Shown one piece after another: positions 1 to 8,242 of a stretch of DNA of 64,000 bases. Every line of letters starts with the position of its first letter. Position 1 is the stretch's first letter. Below the pieces are notes generated by a model. It was not told where the DNA came from and searched no databases. It saw only the letters and a list, made by a program, of their open reading frames with translations. The translations under genes were made by a program, and so were the position numbers. Source of the stretch: Scytonema sp035967975 (GTDB lineage Bacteria; Cyanobacteriota; Cyanobacteriia; Cyanobacteriales; Nostocaceae); the NCBI GenBank assembly GCA_035967975.1, contig JAWQFQ010000014.1, forward strand, positions 1 through 64,000. Direction: 5' to 3'.

Positions 1-60
1 ACCCTCCACCGAACGCGAGTGCGTCTGGTGACAGGAGAAGGCTCCGCCAACGCCCCTACA
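1..60 (+). repeat. GC-rich dispersed repeat, copy 1
   Basis: This GC-rich block contains the core AAGGCTCCGCCAACGCC. It recurs in opposite orientation at 21009-21068 and in rearranged form at 31645-31699. It is noncoding in all three places. It may run past the left window edge. No function is visible. Confidence 0.75.
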
Positions 61-161
61 GCAATCCCATTTGTATCAGGATTTGCGTGAAATGAGATGA
101 GACAGCAAAAATACCGCAATAGTCTGTTTTATTGAGTGTAAATGGGAACTATTAGGAAAAC

Positions 162-211
162 AACTAAACTGATTAGTTTAGTTATATCATAAAACTAAAC
201 GGTTTAGTTTT
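162..211 (+). promoter_or_regulatory. Two tandem TetR-type operator-like palindromes upstream of the exporter operon
   Basis: Two near-perfect palindromes of the same design occur at 162-183 and 191-211. Both have arms AACTAAAC and GTTTAGTT, and their centres are about 28 bp apart. They lie 21-70 bp before the first ATG of the devBCA-like operon, where a repressor would cover the promoter. TetR/AcrR-family repressors commonly bind such sites and often control efflux operons. No tetR gene is present to the right, so the regulator may lie left of the window. Confidence 0.65.
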
Positions 212-231
212 AAACGCGATGGAAGCATATT

Positions 232-1635
232 ATGCTGGAAAACTCTAATTTAGAGGGTTCATCTCTCAAGCCACGTCCACCTGTTGTGATGGCTGTACTG
301 ACAACTTTAATAGCAGGTGTAATTGGTGTTTATACTGTGCAAAAATTTCGGAGCAATGCTGAAGCACAACAACAGCAAGTAGCCCCTGTACCAAAAGTGA
401 CAACTGTAACAGCACTGGGACGATTAGAGCCGAAGGGAGAAATAGTAAAAGTCTCTGCTCCCACTTCAGCAGAAGGGAGTCGGGTAGAACAATTGTTGGT
501 TAGGGAAGGAAGTGTGGTGCAACGAGGTCAGTTGATTGCGGTTTTGGATAGTCGCGATCGCCTTGCTGCATCACTAGCAGAAGCACAAGAACAAGTGCGA
601 GTTGCACAAGCAAATCTTGCTCAGGTCAAGGCTGGTGCTAAAGAAGGTGAAATCAACGCACAAAAAGCAGCGATCGCCCGTATAGAAGCAGAAAGAGATA
701 CAGAAATCGAAGCACAAAAAGCGACTATCGCCCGTATAGAAGCAGAAAGAGACACAGAAATCGAAGCACAAAAAGCGACCATTGCTCGTATAGAAGCAGA
801 AAGAGATACAGAAATCGAAGCACAAAAAGCGACCGTTGCTCAGTTTCAAGCACAGGTAGATAACGCCCAAGCAGAAGACCAACGCTATCAGAAACTGTAT
901 CAACAGGGAGCGATCGCCATATCATTACTAGATAGCAAGCGCTTAACACTTGCTACGGCGCAACAACAAATTGCACAAGCAAAAGCAAATCTTAAACGCA
1001 TCCAGACATCACGAGAACAACAGTTAATAGAAGCAAGAGCAAATCTCAAACGTATTCAAGCCTCTCAAGACCAACAACTTGCAGAAGCCAGAGCAAATCT
1101 CAAACGCATCCAGACATCACGAGAACAACAAATAAAAGAAGGTATAGCAACCCTAGATAGAATTTCCGAGGTTCGTGACGTAGATGTTGCGAGCGCTCAA
1201 GCAGAAGTCAACCGTACCATAGCAGCCGCCAAAAGAGCAGAAGCGAATTTGAGACAAGCATTTGTGCGATCGCCAGACGACGGTCAAATCTTTAAAATTC
1301 ATACCCGTCCAGGAGAATTAGTCTCTAGTGACGGTATTGCAGACATGGGTCAAAACAGCCAGATGTATGCAGTTGCAGAAGTTTACCAAAGCGATATTAA
1401 TAAAGTCCGAATGGGACAACAGGTACAGTTAACAAGTAATTCCATACCCGGAGAACTACAAGGAACCGTTGAGCGAGTAGGCTTGCAAGTGTTACGCCAA
1501 AATGTAGTCAATAGCGACCCCACAACTAATATTGATGCAAGAGTTGTCGAAGTCCACGTAAAACTCGATCAACCATCCAGTGAAAAAGCAGCAAAATTTT
1601 CCAACTTACAAGTAACGGCTAGTATTCAGTTATGA
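232..1635 (+). CDS. devB: DevB-type HlyD-family periplasmic adaptor of an ABC exporter
   Basis: This 467-residue membrane-fusion protein links the inner-membrane DevC/DevA exporter to an outer-membrane channel. It has a membrane anchor at about residues 18-36 and a biotinyl-lipoyl half (about 57-108). A very long helical hairpin follows (about 110-345), then the second lipoyl half and a beta-barrel domain to the C-terminus. The hairpin arms carry matched 18-residue repeats (143-196 and 252-304). Operon order devB-devC-devA matches the cyanobacterial DevBCA family, which exports heterocyst glycolipids or other lipids and drugs. The genome may hold several such triads, so the exact substrate is unknown. 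GGA at 221-223 is a weak ribosome site before ATG 232. Confidence 0.85.
   Translation: MLENSNLEGSSLKPRPPVVMAVLTTLIAGVIGVYTVQKFRSNAEAQQQQVAPVPKVTTVTALGRLEPKGEIVKVSAPTSAEGSRVEQLLVREGSVVQRGQLIAVLDSRDRLAASLAEAQEQVRVAQANLAQVKAGAKEGEINAQKAAIARIEAERDTEIEAQKATIARIEAERDTEIEAQKATIARIEAERDTEIEAQKATVAQFQAQVDNAQAEDQRYQKLYQQGAIAISLLDSKRLTLATAQQQIAQAKANLKRIQTSREQQLIEARANLKRIQASQDQQLAEARANLKRIQTSREQQIKEGIATLDRISEVRDVDVASAQAEVNRTIAAAKRAEANLRQAFVRSPDDGQIFKIHTRPGELVSSDGIADMGQNSQMYAVAEVYQSDINKVRMGQQVQLTSNSIPGELQGTVERVGLQVLRQNVVNSDPTTNIDARVVEVHVKLDQPSSEKAAKFSNLQVTASIQL
658..1143 (+). repeat. Two blocks of in-frame 54-bp tandem repeats within the adaptor gene
   Basis: Positions 658-819 hold three nearly identical 54-bp units encoding 18-residue repeats with core ARIEAERDTEIE. 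Positions 985-1143 hold three 54-bp units with core ANLKRIQTSREQQ, the last slightly shorter. They fall in the ascending and descending helices of the coiled-coil hairpin, respectively. The unit number is equal on both arms. Confidence 0.85.
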
Positions 1636-1645
1636 ATTTATGGGT

Positions 1646-1840
1646 TGGTGGATAGTAGTTAGTGGATAGTAGTTAGTGGATAGTGGATAGTAGTTAACTA
1701 TATTTTATTTTTTTTGATAACTAACAACTAACACCCAACAACTAACACCCAACAACTAACAACTAACAACTAACAACTAACACCCAACAACTAACAACTA
1801 ACACCCAACAACTAACACCCAACAACTAACAACTAACAAA
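1646..1840. repeat. Heptanucleotide array (STRR type), inverted halves
   Basis: The spacer between devB and devC consists almost wholly of 7-bp units. The left half uses TAGTTAG/TAGTGGA variants and the right half uses CAACTAA/CACCCAA variants. The halves are partly complementary and could fold into a long imperfect hairpin in the transcript. Short tandemly repeated heptamers are known in filamentous cyanobacteria. Confidence 0.8.
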
Positions 1841-1846
1841 TTACTC

Positions 1847-3031
1847 ATGCTTGGACTCATTTTTCAACAATTGCAAAGACGGACACCATTAGGATGGTTA
1901 CAGCTAAGTCACCAAAAAGGACGCTTTTTAGTAGCATTATCAGGTATTGCGTTTGCTGATGTTCTCATGTTCATGCAGCTAGGATTTCAGACGGCTCTAT
2001 TTGACAGTAACACTAGACTGCATCGCAGTATGCAAGCAGATATTATTCTAGTCAGTCCCCAAGCACGTAACCTAGCGTATTTGTCTACATTTGCTCGACG
2101 ACGACTTTATCAAGCAATGGATGTACCAGGAGTAAAGTCAGCAGAGGGGATGTACCTCGGCTTTATCGATTGGAAAAATCCTCAAACACGCAAAGAAACT
2201 GGGGTACTTGTCATGGGATTTAATCCAGACAAACCAGCCTTTGACTTACCGGAAGTTAACAGCCAGTTAGACACTATTAAACTACCTGATACCATGTTGT
2301 TTGACCGGGCTGCTAGAGGAGCATATGACAAGGTAGTCGCACAAATTGACCAAAATAAACCAGCTACCACCGAAATAGGAAAGCGGACAATTACTATCAG
2401 TGGTTTATTCACAGTAGGAGCTTCCTTTATCGCTGATGGTAGCTTAATAACCAGCGACCAGAATTTTTTGCGAGTCTTTCCAAGACAAGACGCCAGTAGT
2501 GTAAATTTGGGTTTAATTCAGCTACAACCGGGTTATGACCCTAAGCAAGTTGCAAACGAAATGAGAACCTATCTAGCAGAGACTCAAGATGTCAACGTCT
2601 TAACAAAAGAAGAATTTGTAGAATTCGAGAAGAAATATTGGCAAGAAAATACTGCGATCGGCTTTATTTTTAGTTTAGGCGTAGCAATGGGCTTCATGGT
2701 GGGAGTGATTATTGTTTATCAAGTTCTTTCCACAGATGTTAATGCTCATATGAAAGAATACGCCACCTTCAAAGCAATGGGATATCGCAACGCGTACCTA
2801 CTTAGTGTGGTTTTTGAAGAAGCCATTATTATGGCAGTGATGGGTTTTCTACCAGGAGTTTCTGTATCCTTTGGACTGTATGCTTTAACTCGAAATGCCA
2901 CTAACTTACCAGTATACATGACCATAGCACGAGCACTTCAAGTACAAATATTAACTATTATTATGTGCATGATTTCTGGCATAGTTGCTACTCGCAAAGT
3001 CCAATCTGCTGACCCTGCGGATATGTTTTAA
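1847..3031 (+). CDS. devC: DevC-type permease of the ABC exporter (FtsX/MacB fold)
   Basis: This 394-residue inner-membrane subunit has one N-terminal membrane segment (about 26-50) and a large periplasmic domain (about 55-265). Three C-terminal segments follow (about 271-293, 317-348, 362-382). That is the MacB/FtsX-like topology of the DevC family. A conserved-looking KEYATFKAMGY coupling region lies between segments 2 and 3, where it would contact the ATPase. It sits between devB and devA on the same strand. Both flanking spacers are heptamer arrays. No clear Shine-Dalgarno sequence precedes ATG 1847, so translation may depend on the upstream context. Confidence 0.88.
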   Translation: MLGLIFQQLQRRTPLGWLQLSHQKGRFLVALSGIAFADVLMFMQLGFQTALFDSNTRLHRSMQADIILVSPQARNLAYLSTFARRRLYQAMDVPGVKSAEGMYLGFIDWKNPQTRKETGVLVMGFNPDKPAFDLPEVNSQLDTIKLPDTMLFDRAARGAYDKVVAQIDQNKPATTEIGKRTITISGLFTVGASFIADGSLITSDQNFLRVFPRQDASSVNLGLIQLQPGYDPKQVANEMRTYLAETQDVNVLTKEEFVEFEKKYWQENTAIGFIFSLGVAMGFMVGVIIVYQVLSTDVNAHMKEYATFKAMGYRNAYLLSVVFEEAIIMAVMGFLPGVSVSFGLYALTRNATNLPVYMTIARALQVQILTIIMCMISGIVATRKVQSADPADMF

Positions 3032-3033
3032 GT

Positions 3034-3175
3034 GATGGTTAGTAGTTAGTGGTTAGTAGTTAGTAGTTAGTAGTTAGTGGTTAGTGGTAAATAACCATCA
3101 ACTATCCACTATCAACCATCAACTATCCACTATCAACCATCAACTATCCACTATCCACTATCCACTATCAATTCA
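3034..3175. repeat. Heptanucleotide array between devC and devA
   Basis: The left half has TTAGTAG/TTAGTGG units, and the right half has their complements (CTATCCA/CAACCAT). The outermost arms GATGGTTAG and CAACCATC could pair. The right half is open in the devA frame and would read as a string of NHQLSTI-like residues if translated. This gives a false N-terminal extension to devA. Confidence 0.8.
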
Positions 3176-3182
3176 AATTCTT

Positions 3183-3872
3183 ATGGAACCTGTTATCTCT
3201 GTACAAAATCTAGACCATTTTTTTGGAAAAGGTCAACTTCGCAAACAAGTACTTTTTGATATCAACTTGGAGATAGCTCCTGGTGAGATTATTATTATGA
3301 CTGGTCCATCGGGTTCGGGAAAAACGACGCTTCTGACCTTAGTCGGTGGGCTGCGTTCCGCTCAACATGGAAGTTTGCGCGTGTTGGGACGAGAACTCTG
3401 CGGTGCGAGTGCAGAACAACTCACTATAGCACGGCGCAGTCACGGTTATATTTTCCAAGCGCACAATTTACATGGTAGTTTGACAGCGCTGCAAAATGTC
3501 AGGATGGGCTTGGAACTTCACAAGGGTATTTCTCCAGAAGAAATGCACAAACGGTCAGCCCAGATGTTGGATTTGGTTGGACTGGGAAATCGGCTTAACT
3601 ACTATCCAGACGATTTATCGGGGGGACAGAAACAAAGGGTTGCGATCGCCCGTGCGCTAGTCAGCCAGCCTAAAATTGTCTTAGCAGATGAACCGACAGC
3701 CGCCCTTGACAGTAAGTCAGGTCGAGATGTCGTTAACCTCATGCAACAACTAGCAAAAGAGCAGGGCTGCACAATTCTCTTGGTAACTCATGATAACCGC
3801 ATCTTAGACATTGCCGATCGCATCGTGCATATGGAAGATGGGAAGTTAGCGAAAGCACCCGTTGCTGTGTAA
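3183..3872 (+). CDS. devA: DevA-type ATPase of the ABC exporter
   Basis: This 229-residue ABC ATPase of the MacB/LolD class energises DevC. Walker A GPSGSGKTT (residues 41-49), the signature LSGGQKQ and Walker B IVLADEPTAALD are all intact. A longer open frame begins at 3084, but its first 33 codons are translated heptamer repeats. The family N-terminus starts at MEPVISVQNL, so ATG 3183 is chosen. It is the last gene of the operon and is followed by a GC-rich hairpin at 3901-3924. Confidence 0.88.
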   Translation: MEPVISVQNLDHFFGKGQLRKQVLFDINLEIAPGEIIIMTGPSGSGKTTLLTLVGGLRSAQHGSLRVLGRELCGASAEQLTIARRSHGYIFQAHNLHGSLTALQNVRMGLELHKGISPEEMHKRSAQMLDLVGLGNRLNYYPDDLSGGQKQRVAIARALVSQPKIVLADEPTAALDSKSGRDVVNLMQQLAKEQGCTILLVTHDNRILDIADRIVHMEDGKLAKAPVAV

Positions 3873-3900
3873 GGTGAGGTGCAGGTTTCCAAATTTGAAT

Positions 3901-3924
3901 AGGGGCGCAAGGCGTTGCGCCCCT
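3901..3924. terminator. GC-rich hairpin between convergent genes
   Basis: The arms AGGGGCGCAA and TTGCGCCCCT pair around a GGCG loop, 29 bp after the devA stop and before the end of the oppositely oriented gene at 4018. No T-run follows, so termination is inferred from position only. The same palindrome type is also common as a dispersed cyanobacterial repeat. Confidence 0.45.
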
Positions 3925-4017
3925 ACTGGGGTTTGGGGTGTAGGAATTTCATTATAGCACAAGGCTTAGAGCGAGACTATTTTTTGAAAAATTGAGACAG
4001 TTCGTGCCTTTCAATTT

Positions 4018-4218
4018 TCACTGGTTATCTTGTGAGTGTCGTTTTGCTTCAATCAAATTTTCCAACACATCAGCCTCATCTATTGTATAAAACTTCTGAT
4101 TGGGTTCTGCGTTGATTTTGTCCATCAATGCATGGAATGCCTCTGTATCGTTGCGATGCTCTAGTAGATAACGCTTAAGCTCCGATTTAGTCATTGTTAG
4201 AAAATTGGGTTTACTCAT
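4018..4218 (-). CDS. Small DUF6887-like protein
   Basis: This is a 66-residue soluble protein with core TKSELKRYLLEHRNDTEAFHALMDK. From memory it resembles the cyanobacterial DUF6887 family, which usually follows a DUF6888 gene. Its ATG overlaps the stop of the upstream gene by 4 bp (ATGA at 4215-4218), so the pair is translationally coupled. It is the last gene of a three-gene minus-strand operon. No catalytic motif is visible. A role in a toxin-antitoxin-like module is only a guess from size and arrangement. Confidence 0.7.
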   Translation of the reverse strand: MSKPNFLTMTKSELKRYLLEHRNDTEAFHALMDKINAEPNQKFYTIDEADVLENLIEAKRHSQDNQ

Positions 4219-4406
4219 TCGTCATATCTCCATTTACCATCACGAGTTATCAAAATGCCTGTTTCTTCTCCCGCTAAAATATAAACACTTCCTGTTCGTT
4301 CATCCAATCTGACTATAAAAATGGAAAGTAGCAATGTCGTGAGATTTTGGCTAAGAATGAAACAAGTTAAATTTTGTTCGGCAGTAGGGTAGAGCGGTTT
4401 TCTCAT
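4215..4406 (-). CDS. Small DUF6888-like protein
   Basis: This 63-residue protein carries the stretch IVRLDERTGSVYILAGEETG, which I associate with the cyanobacterial DUF6888 family. It overlaps both neighbours by 4 bp (ATGA at 4403-4406 and at 4215-4218), a sign of strict co-translation. It looks like a compact beta-rich domain with no membrane segment. The function is unknown. Confidence 0.7.
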   Translation of the reverse strand: MRKPLYPTAEQNLTCFILSQNLTTLLLSIFIVRLDERTGSVYILAGEETGILITRDGKWRYDE

Positions 4407-4591
4407 TTACTTTGATTTACCTTTTTAACTGCCGCATCGCACCACATTCTTACTGCTTCCTCCATCGCTTCGCTGTGACCTAGTTCAAGTTCTACTGCTA
4501 ACTGTTTGAAATTTTTGACTAAATCCTTGGGCAAGTAGGCGGCGCTCTGGGTGTAATCGCTGTGAGTCCTTTTGTTGATTCGCTCAGTCAT
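4403..4591 (-). CDS. Ribbon-helix-helix-like small protein
   Basis: This is a 62-residue protein. A short strand (SAAYLPKDL) is followed by two predicted helices (VKNFKQLAVELE and HSEAMEEAVRMWCDAA), the pattern of a ribbon-helix-helix DNA-binding fold. It is the first gene of the overlapping triplet 4591-4018. Such a protein would fit an autoregulator of the operon. The assignment rests on pattern only. An AT-rich region upstream (4592-4680) probably holds the promoter. Confidence 0.6.
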   Translation of the reverse strand: MTERINKRTHSDYTQSAAYLPKDLVKNFKQLAVELELGHSEAMEEAVRMWCDAAVKKVNQSK

Positions 4592-5077
4592 AATCAGATT
4601 TTTCTTATTGTGCTGTTATGCTAGCATATTAGCGAAACAGTATACTTACACACCCTAAATGTTTAAGATTTATTTTATAAATATGCTTTTAGAGGTGGAT
4701 ACAGTCGTGAGGCTGATTGGCGGTACTTTCTTGTGTTACTGAGGCGTGAAGACTTTTGTGAGTATTCCTGCTCAAGATGCTGCACCAGCTAAAAATTCTT
4801 TTCTCTCTGCGCCCTCTGCGTACTTTGCGGTTCAAAAGTTTTTTTTAACTCCAGAGACGCAGAGTACACAGAGTTAAGGGGTGAGAGAGCGATTAATTTC
4901 CTGAAGTTTTCACTCACCTTGACAGGACTACTCAACTACCTTAACCGACAAAGATTAATCCAGAAACCCGGTATCTCCGAGATACCGGGTTTCTTGACCC
5001 TCCGTATTGGTAGTGAATCACCGAGAGAAAGGGAAGCGTGTTTCTGTAGAAGAGGTAGCGCAAATTGTTGAACAAAG
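4592..5077. other. Intergenic region with repeat debris
   Basis: The first 90 bp are AT-rich and precede the 4591 operon. About 4800-4880 carries a pair of partly complementary CTCTGCGTACTTTGCGG-like blocks, common in cyanobacterial spacers. A perfect palindrome follows at 4962-4994. The last 60 bp contain an open but start-less frame reading VSVEEVAQIVEQSYRK, perhaps a gene remnant. No intact gene is seen. Confidence 0.5.
4962..4994. repeat. 33-bp perfect palindrome of the GAAACCCGGTATCTC family
   Basis: Sixteen-bp arms AGAAACCCGGTATCTC pair around a single base. Relatives lie at 19294-19319 (right half), 23164-23196 and 36174-36204. Related interiors occur in the elements at 28975-29067 and 37100-37193. 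All are intergenic. Confidence 0.85.
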
Positions 5078-6151
5078 TTACCGCAAAACATCACCTGAAT
5101 TTACATCAAACCAATGAATATTTTGAGATGGTAAAGCCAAAGTTATCTCGTTATGACTCCAATGTTGGTCTGGAGGTATTAAAGCACGTAAGCTAAACGG
5201 TTCTGTTTCAGAACTATCAACATGAACACTGACCAAATTGTGCATACCTAAGTTTTCCACCAAATACACACGTCCTTTCACTGTTTGCGTATCTTCTGGT
5301 TGTGCGATACGGACGTGTTCTGGACGGATACCTAGTATAATTTCCGGTGGTACTGTTGGCAAATCTGGTAAAGCCAGTTTTGAATGACCTAAGATTGCGT
5401 CACGTCCCTGACAAGGTAGTGTCAGTAAATTCATTTGCGGGCTGCCAACAAATCCTGCTACAAATAGGTTAGCAGGATGGGTATATATGCGGTCGGGTGG
5501 GTCTAGTTGCTGGACGTAACCGTTATTTAGGACAGCAACTTTTGTCGAAAGGGTCATCGCTTCTGTCTGGTCGTGAGTTACGTAGACCACTGGAGCTTTT
5601 TGGGCGGCGAATAACTGCTTGATATCTGCACGGACTCGTTCGCGTAGCAGCGCATCTAGGTTACTAAGTGGTTCATCCAACAAATAAACTTGAGCGCGAC
5701 GCACCAACGCCCGACCCACAGCAACTCTCTGGCGCTGTCCTCCCGATAATTGACCGGGTTTGCGGTTGAGTAACTCTTCTAATCCTAACAGCATTGCAAC
5801 TTCTGTGACTCGCTCTTCAATTTCAGCGCGAGGAACTTTTTTGAGCTTGAGTCCGGAAGAAAGATTTTCGTACACGCTCATGTGGGGATAGAGCGCATAA
5901 CTTTGAAACACCATCGCCATATTGCGATCGCCCGGACGCTTGAAGGTAATATCATGACCGCCAAGAAATACGTGACCGTGAGTTGGTTCTTCCAATCCAG
6001 CAATCATTCGCAATGTCGTTGACTTCCCACAGCCACTCGGACCGAGTAAAGTGAGAAATTCATTTTCATTCACACTTAAGCTGATATCTTTAACTGGAAC
6101 AACTTTAGGACTGTAGGTTTTGTTTAAGTTTTGTAGTTCGAGTTTAGCCAT
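5078..6151 (-). CDS. MalK/UgpC-type ATPase of a sugar ABC importer
   Basis: This 357-residue ATPase has Walker A GPSGCGKST (about 38-46), signature LSGGQRQ and Walker B VYLLDEPLSNLD. A C-terminal TOBE-like regulatory region follows (about 240-357). This is the CUT1 carbohydrate-importer class. It is the fourth gene of the minus-strand operon 9727-5078 (binding protein, two permeases, ATPase). In cyanobacteria such sets import glucosylglycerol, sucrose, trehalose or maltose-like sugars, and the sequence does not settle which. A 239-bp repeat-filled spacer separates it from the permease gene. Confidence 0.88.
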   Translation of the reverse strand: MAKLELQNLNKTYSPKVVPVKDISLSVNENEFLTLLGPSGCGKSTTLRMIAGLEEPTHGHVFLGGHDITFKRPGDRNMAMVFQSYALYPHMSVYENLSSGLKLKKVPRAEIEERVTEVAMLLGLEELLNRKPGQLSGGQRQRVAVGRALVRRAQVYLLDEPLSNLDALLRERVRADIKQLFAAQKAPVVYVTHDQTEAMTLSTKVAVLNNGYVQQLDPPDRIYTHPANLFVAGFVGSPQMNLLTLPCQGRDAILGHSKLALPDLPTVPPEIILGIRPEHVRIAQPEDTQTVKGRVYLVENLGMHNLVSVHVDSSETEPFSLRALIPPDQHWSHNEITLALPSQNIHWFDVNSGDVLR

Positions 6152-6159
6152 AATTTGAG

Positions 6160-6388
6160 TTATGAATTATGAATTATGAATTATGAAAATTGAGTTCTGA
6201 GTTCTGATAAGTGAATTATGAAAATTGAGTTATGAGTTCTGAGTTCTGATAAGTGAATTATGAAAACTGAGTTATGAGTTATGAATTATGACACTTTATT
6301 TATAAGTTATGATAAGTGAATTAAAACCATGAAATCATCGTTCATTCATAATTCATAATTCATAATTCATAATTCATAATTCATAATT
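6160..6388. repeat. Inverted pair of TTATGAA heptamer arrays
   Basis: The left part repeats TTATGAA and the right part (about 6343-6388) repeats its complement TTCATAA six or seven times. ATGAATTATGAATTATG-like arms could form a long cruciform or transcript hairpin between the permease and ATPase genes. The middle holds GAGTTCTGA and GAGTTATGA variants. Confidence 0.8.
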
Positions 6389-6390
6389 CC

Positions 6391-7272
6391 TTATCCTTTG
6401 ACTGCACCAGAGGTCAGACCTTGGATAATCTTGCGTTGGAAGAATAAAACGAGAAGAACCAGAGGTAAAGTTCCAACAACCGTGGCGGCTGCGATAGAAC
6501 CGTAAGGAATTTCAAAGACTGAAGAGCCACCTATTTGGGCGGCTGCAACGGGAATTGTTTTCATTTCTTCTTGAGTAATGAATGTGAGCGCAAAAATAAA
6601 TTCGTTCCAAGCAAAAATAAATGTTAGAATTCCAGTCGTGACCAAAGCTGGAAGTGTCATGGGCAATAGGATTTGCAAAAGCATTTGTAAAGTATTGTAA
6701 CCATCTATCCGAGCAGAATCTTCTAAGTCTTTTGGTAATTGCTGGAAAAAGCTACGTAGCACCAGAATGGTTAACGGTAAATTAATAGCGGTGTAGGGAA
6801 TGATCAGCGCAAGGTAGTTATTTCCCAAGTGTAATGCTTGGATAATTTCCAATAATCCCAGAAACAATAATATTCCTGGAAATAGAGTCACGATGAGAAT
6901 CCCTGCGAGAATGGTGCTACCACCCCAAGGACGCAATCGCGCTAGGGCGTAAGCTGTAGGTGCTCCCAATGCTAAAGCTAACGCTGTGGAAACAATGGAT
7001 ACAAATGCACTATTTAGGATGTAGCGCCAAAATGGACGCCGAGTAAATAAATCAGTGTAGTGATTGAAGGTGATGCGGGTGGGAAAATAAACGGTGGGAA
7101 CTCTGGAAATATCCTGATTTAATTTAAATGAAGTCAGTATTTGCCACAATACTGGTGCTAGACAGAATACCAGAACGAGGGCGATCGCTACCCAAAGCAA
7201 GACACGTTTCCCAGTATCTTTCCCCCTGGTTGTTGATTTAGATTTTGCAGTTATTTCTTTTGTTGCAGCCAT
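6391..7272 (-). CDS. MalG-type permease of a sugar ABC importer
   Basis: This 293-residue CUT1 permease has six predicted membrane segments, starting with residues 23-44. The binding-protein-dependent transport motif that docks the ATPase is seen as EDSARIDGYNTLQMLLQILLP (about 185-205). The C-terminus FFQRKIIQGLTSGAVKG is the classical MalG/UgpE ending. A basic N-terminal tail (about 20 residues) precedes the first segment. It lies 75 bp downstream of the MalF-type gene and forms the heteromeric membrane channel with it. Confidence 0.9.
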   Translation of the reverse strand: MAATKEITAKSKSTTRGKDTGKRVLLWVAIALVLVFCLAPVLWQILTSFKLNQDISRVPTVYFPTRITFNHYTDLFTRRPFWRYILNSAFVSIVSTALALALGAPTAYALARLRPWGGSTILAGILIVTLFPGILLFLGLLEIIQALHLGNNYLALIIPYTAINLPLTILVLRSFFQQLPKDLEDSARIDGYNTLQMLLQILLPMTLPALVTTGILTFIFAWNEFIFALTFITQEEMKTIPVAAAQIGGSSVFEIPYGSIAAATVVGTLPLVLLVLFFQRKIIQGLTSGAVKG

Positions 7273-7347
7273 AGAAATTTTAAATTTTAGATAAAGTCGC
7301 GATTATAATTATCCTTCCCCACACCCCACACCCGGTCACCCTACACC

Positions 7348-8238
7348 CTACTCATTGACACGAGACTTATTCAACCAAAAACTGGCAATAGCTACCGCTA
7401 TAATAAGCAAAAGAAATGTCACCACAACTAACGCTGCTCCATAACCAAAGTCTAAGTAGCGCATCACAGTGGAGTAAATGTAAAGCGATACCACTTCCGT
7501 TGCGCCACCGGGACCCCCCCCAGTCATTACAGAAATCAAGTCGAAAACTCCAAACGCCTGAGCAAAACGAAACAGCATAGCAATGAGAATTTGTGGCATT
7601 AGCAGAGGTAAAGTGATTTGGTAGAAACTTTGCCAACGGCTTGCGCCATCAAGAGCGTGAGCTTCATACAAATCGGTTGAGATTGACTGCAATCCTGCTA
7701 GTAGTAGAATACTGACAAATGGTGTCGTTTTCCACAAATCTGCAAATATCACAGCGACTAACGCCAGAGCTGGTTCTCCCAACCAGTTAATTCCAGTTTT
7801 AATCAAACCAAGTCGCAGCAAAATATCATTAACAACTCCAAATTGGTCATTAAAAATCCAAGCCCAAGCAAGACCAATCAGCGCAGTAGGTAAAGCCCAA
7901 GGTATAATAGCGACCGTACGCACAACACCACGCCCAAAGAATTGCTGATTGAGAACCAAGGCGATACCCAGCCCCAACACCAGTTCTAGCAATACCGTCA
8001 CTAAGGTAAATACTGTTGTTACTGAGAAACTTTGCCAAAAGCGACCATCACCCACCATCCGCACGTAATTGTCAAAACCTGAAAAAACAGGTTGTAACTC
8101 CGTTCCCAAATTTTCTGTAAAGAAACTTAACCAAAACGCACGGACAATGGGATAGCCGAAGACAAACAATAGCACCAGTAAGGCGGGTAGCAAGAAAAGC
8201 CACGCCGTTCGTTGTTCTCGACCTCGAATTGTTTGCAT
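7348..8238 (-). CDS. MalF-type permease of a sugar ABC importer
   Basis: This 296-residue CUT1 permease has six membrane segments, the first at about 12-35. The docking loop EAHALDGASRWQSFYQITLP is seen at about 195-214, where EAA...G is the motif that contacts the ATPase. The stretch DLISVMTGGGPGGATE is typical of MalF/UgpA proteins. It pairs with the 7272 product. The upstream spacer is a heptamer array, and the downstream spacer has short ACACCC-type repeats. Confidence 0.9.
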   Translation of the reverse strand: MQTIRGREQRTAWLFLLPALLVLLFVFGYPIVRAFWLSFFTENLGTELQPVFSGFDNYVRMVGDGRFWQSFSVTTVFTLVTVLLELVLGLGIALVLNQQFFGRGVVRTVAIIPWALPTALIGLAWAWIFNDQFGVVNDILLRLGLIKTGINWLGEPALALVAVIFADLWKTTPFVSILLLAGLQSISTDLYEAHALDGASRWQSFYQITLPLLMPQILIAMLFRFAQAFGVFDLISVMTGGGPGGATEVVSLYIYSTVMRYLDFGYGAALVVVTFLLLIIAVAIASFWLNKSRVNE

Positions 8239-8242
8239 ATTA

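Noticed and set aside
574..949. Cys/Phe-rich open frames antisense to the devB hairpin
   Set aside because: They are mirror images of the 54-bp coiled-coil repeats, with no ribosome site or domain.
1636..1846. Possible transcription terminator after devB
   Set aside because: The array can fold, but there is no GC stem plus T-run, and devC follows in the same operon.
3084..3182. N-terminal extension of devA
   Set aside because: It is translated heptamer repeat. The family start is at 3183.
4800..4880. CTCTGCGTACTTTGCGG blocks as a small RNA gene
   Set aside because: A common cyanobacterial spacer repeat. No promoter or conserved secondary structure could be shown from sequence alone.
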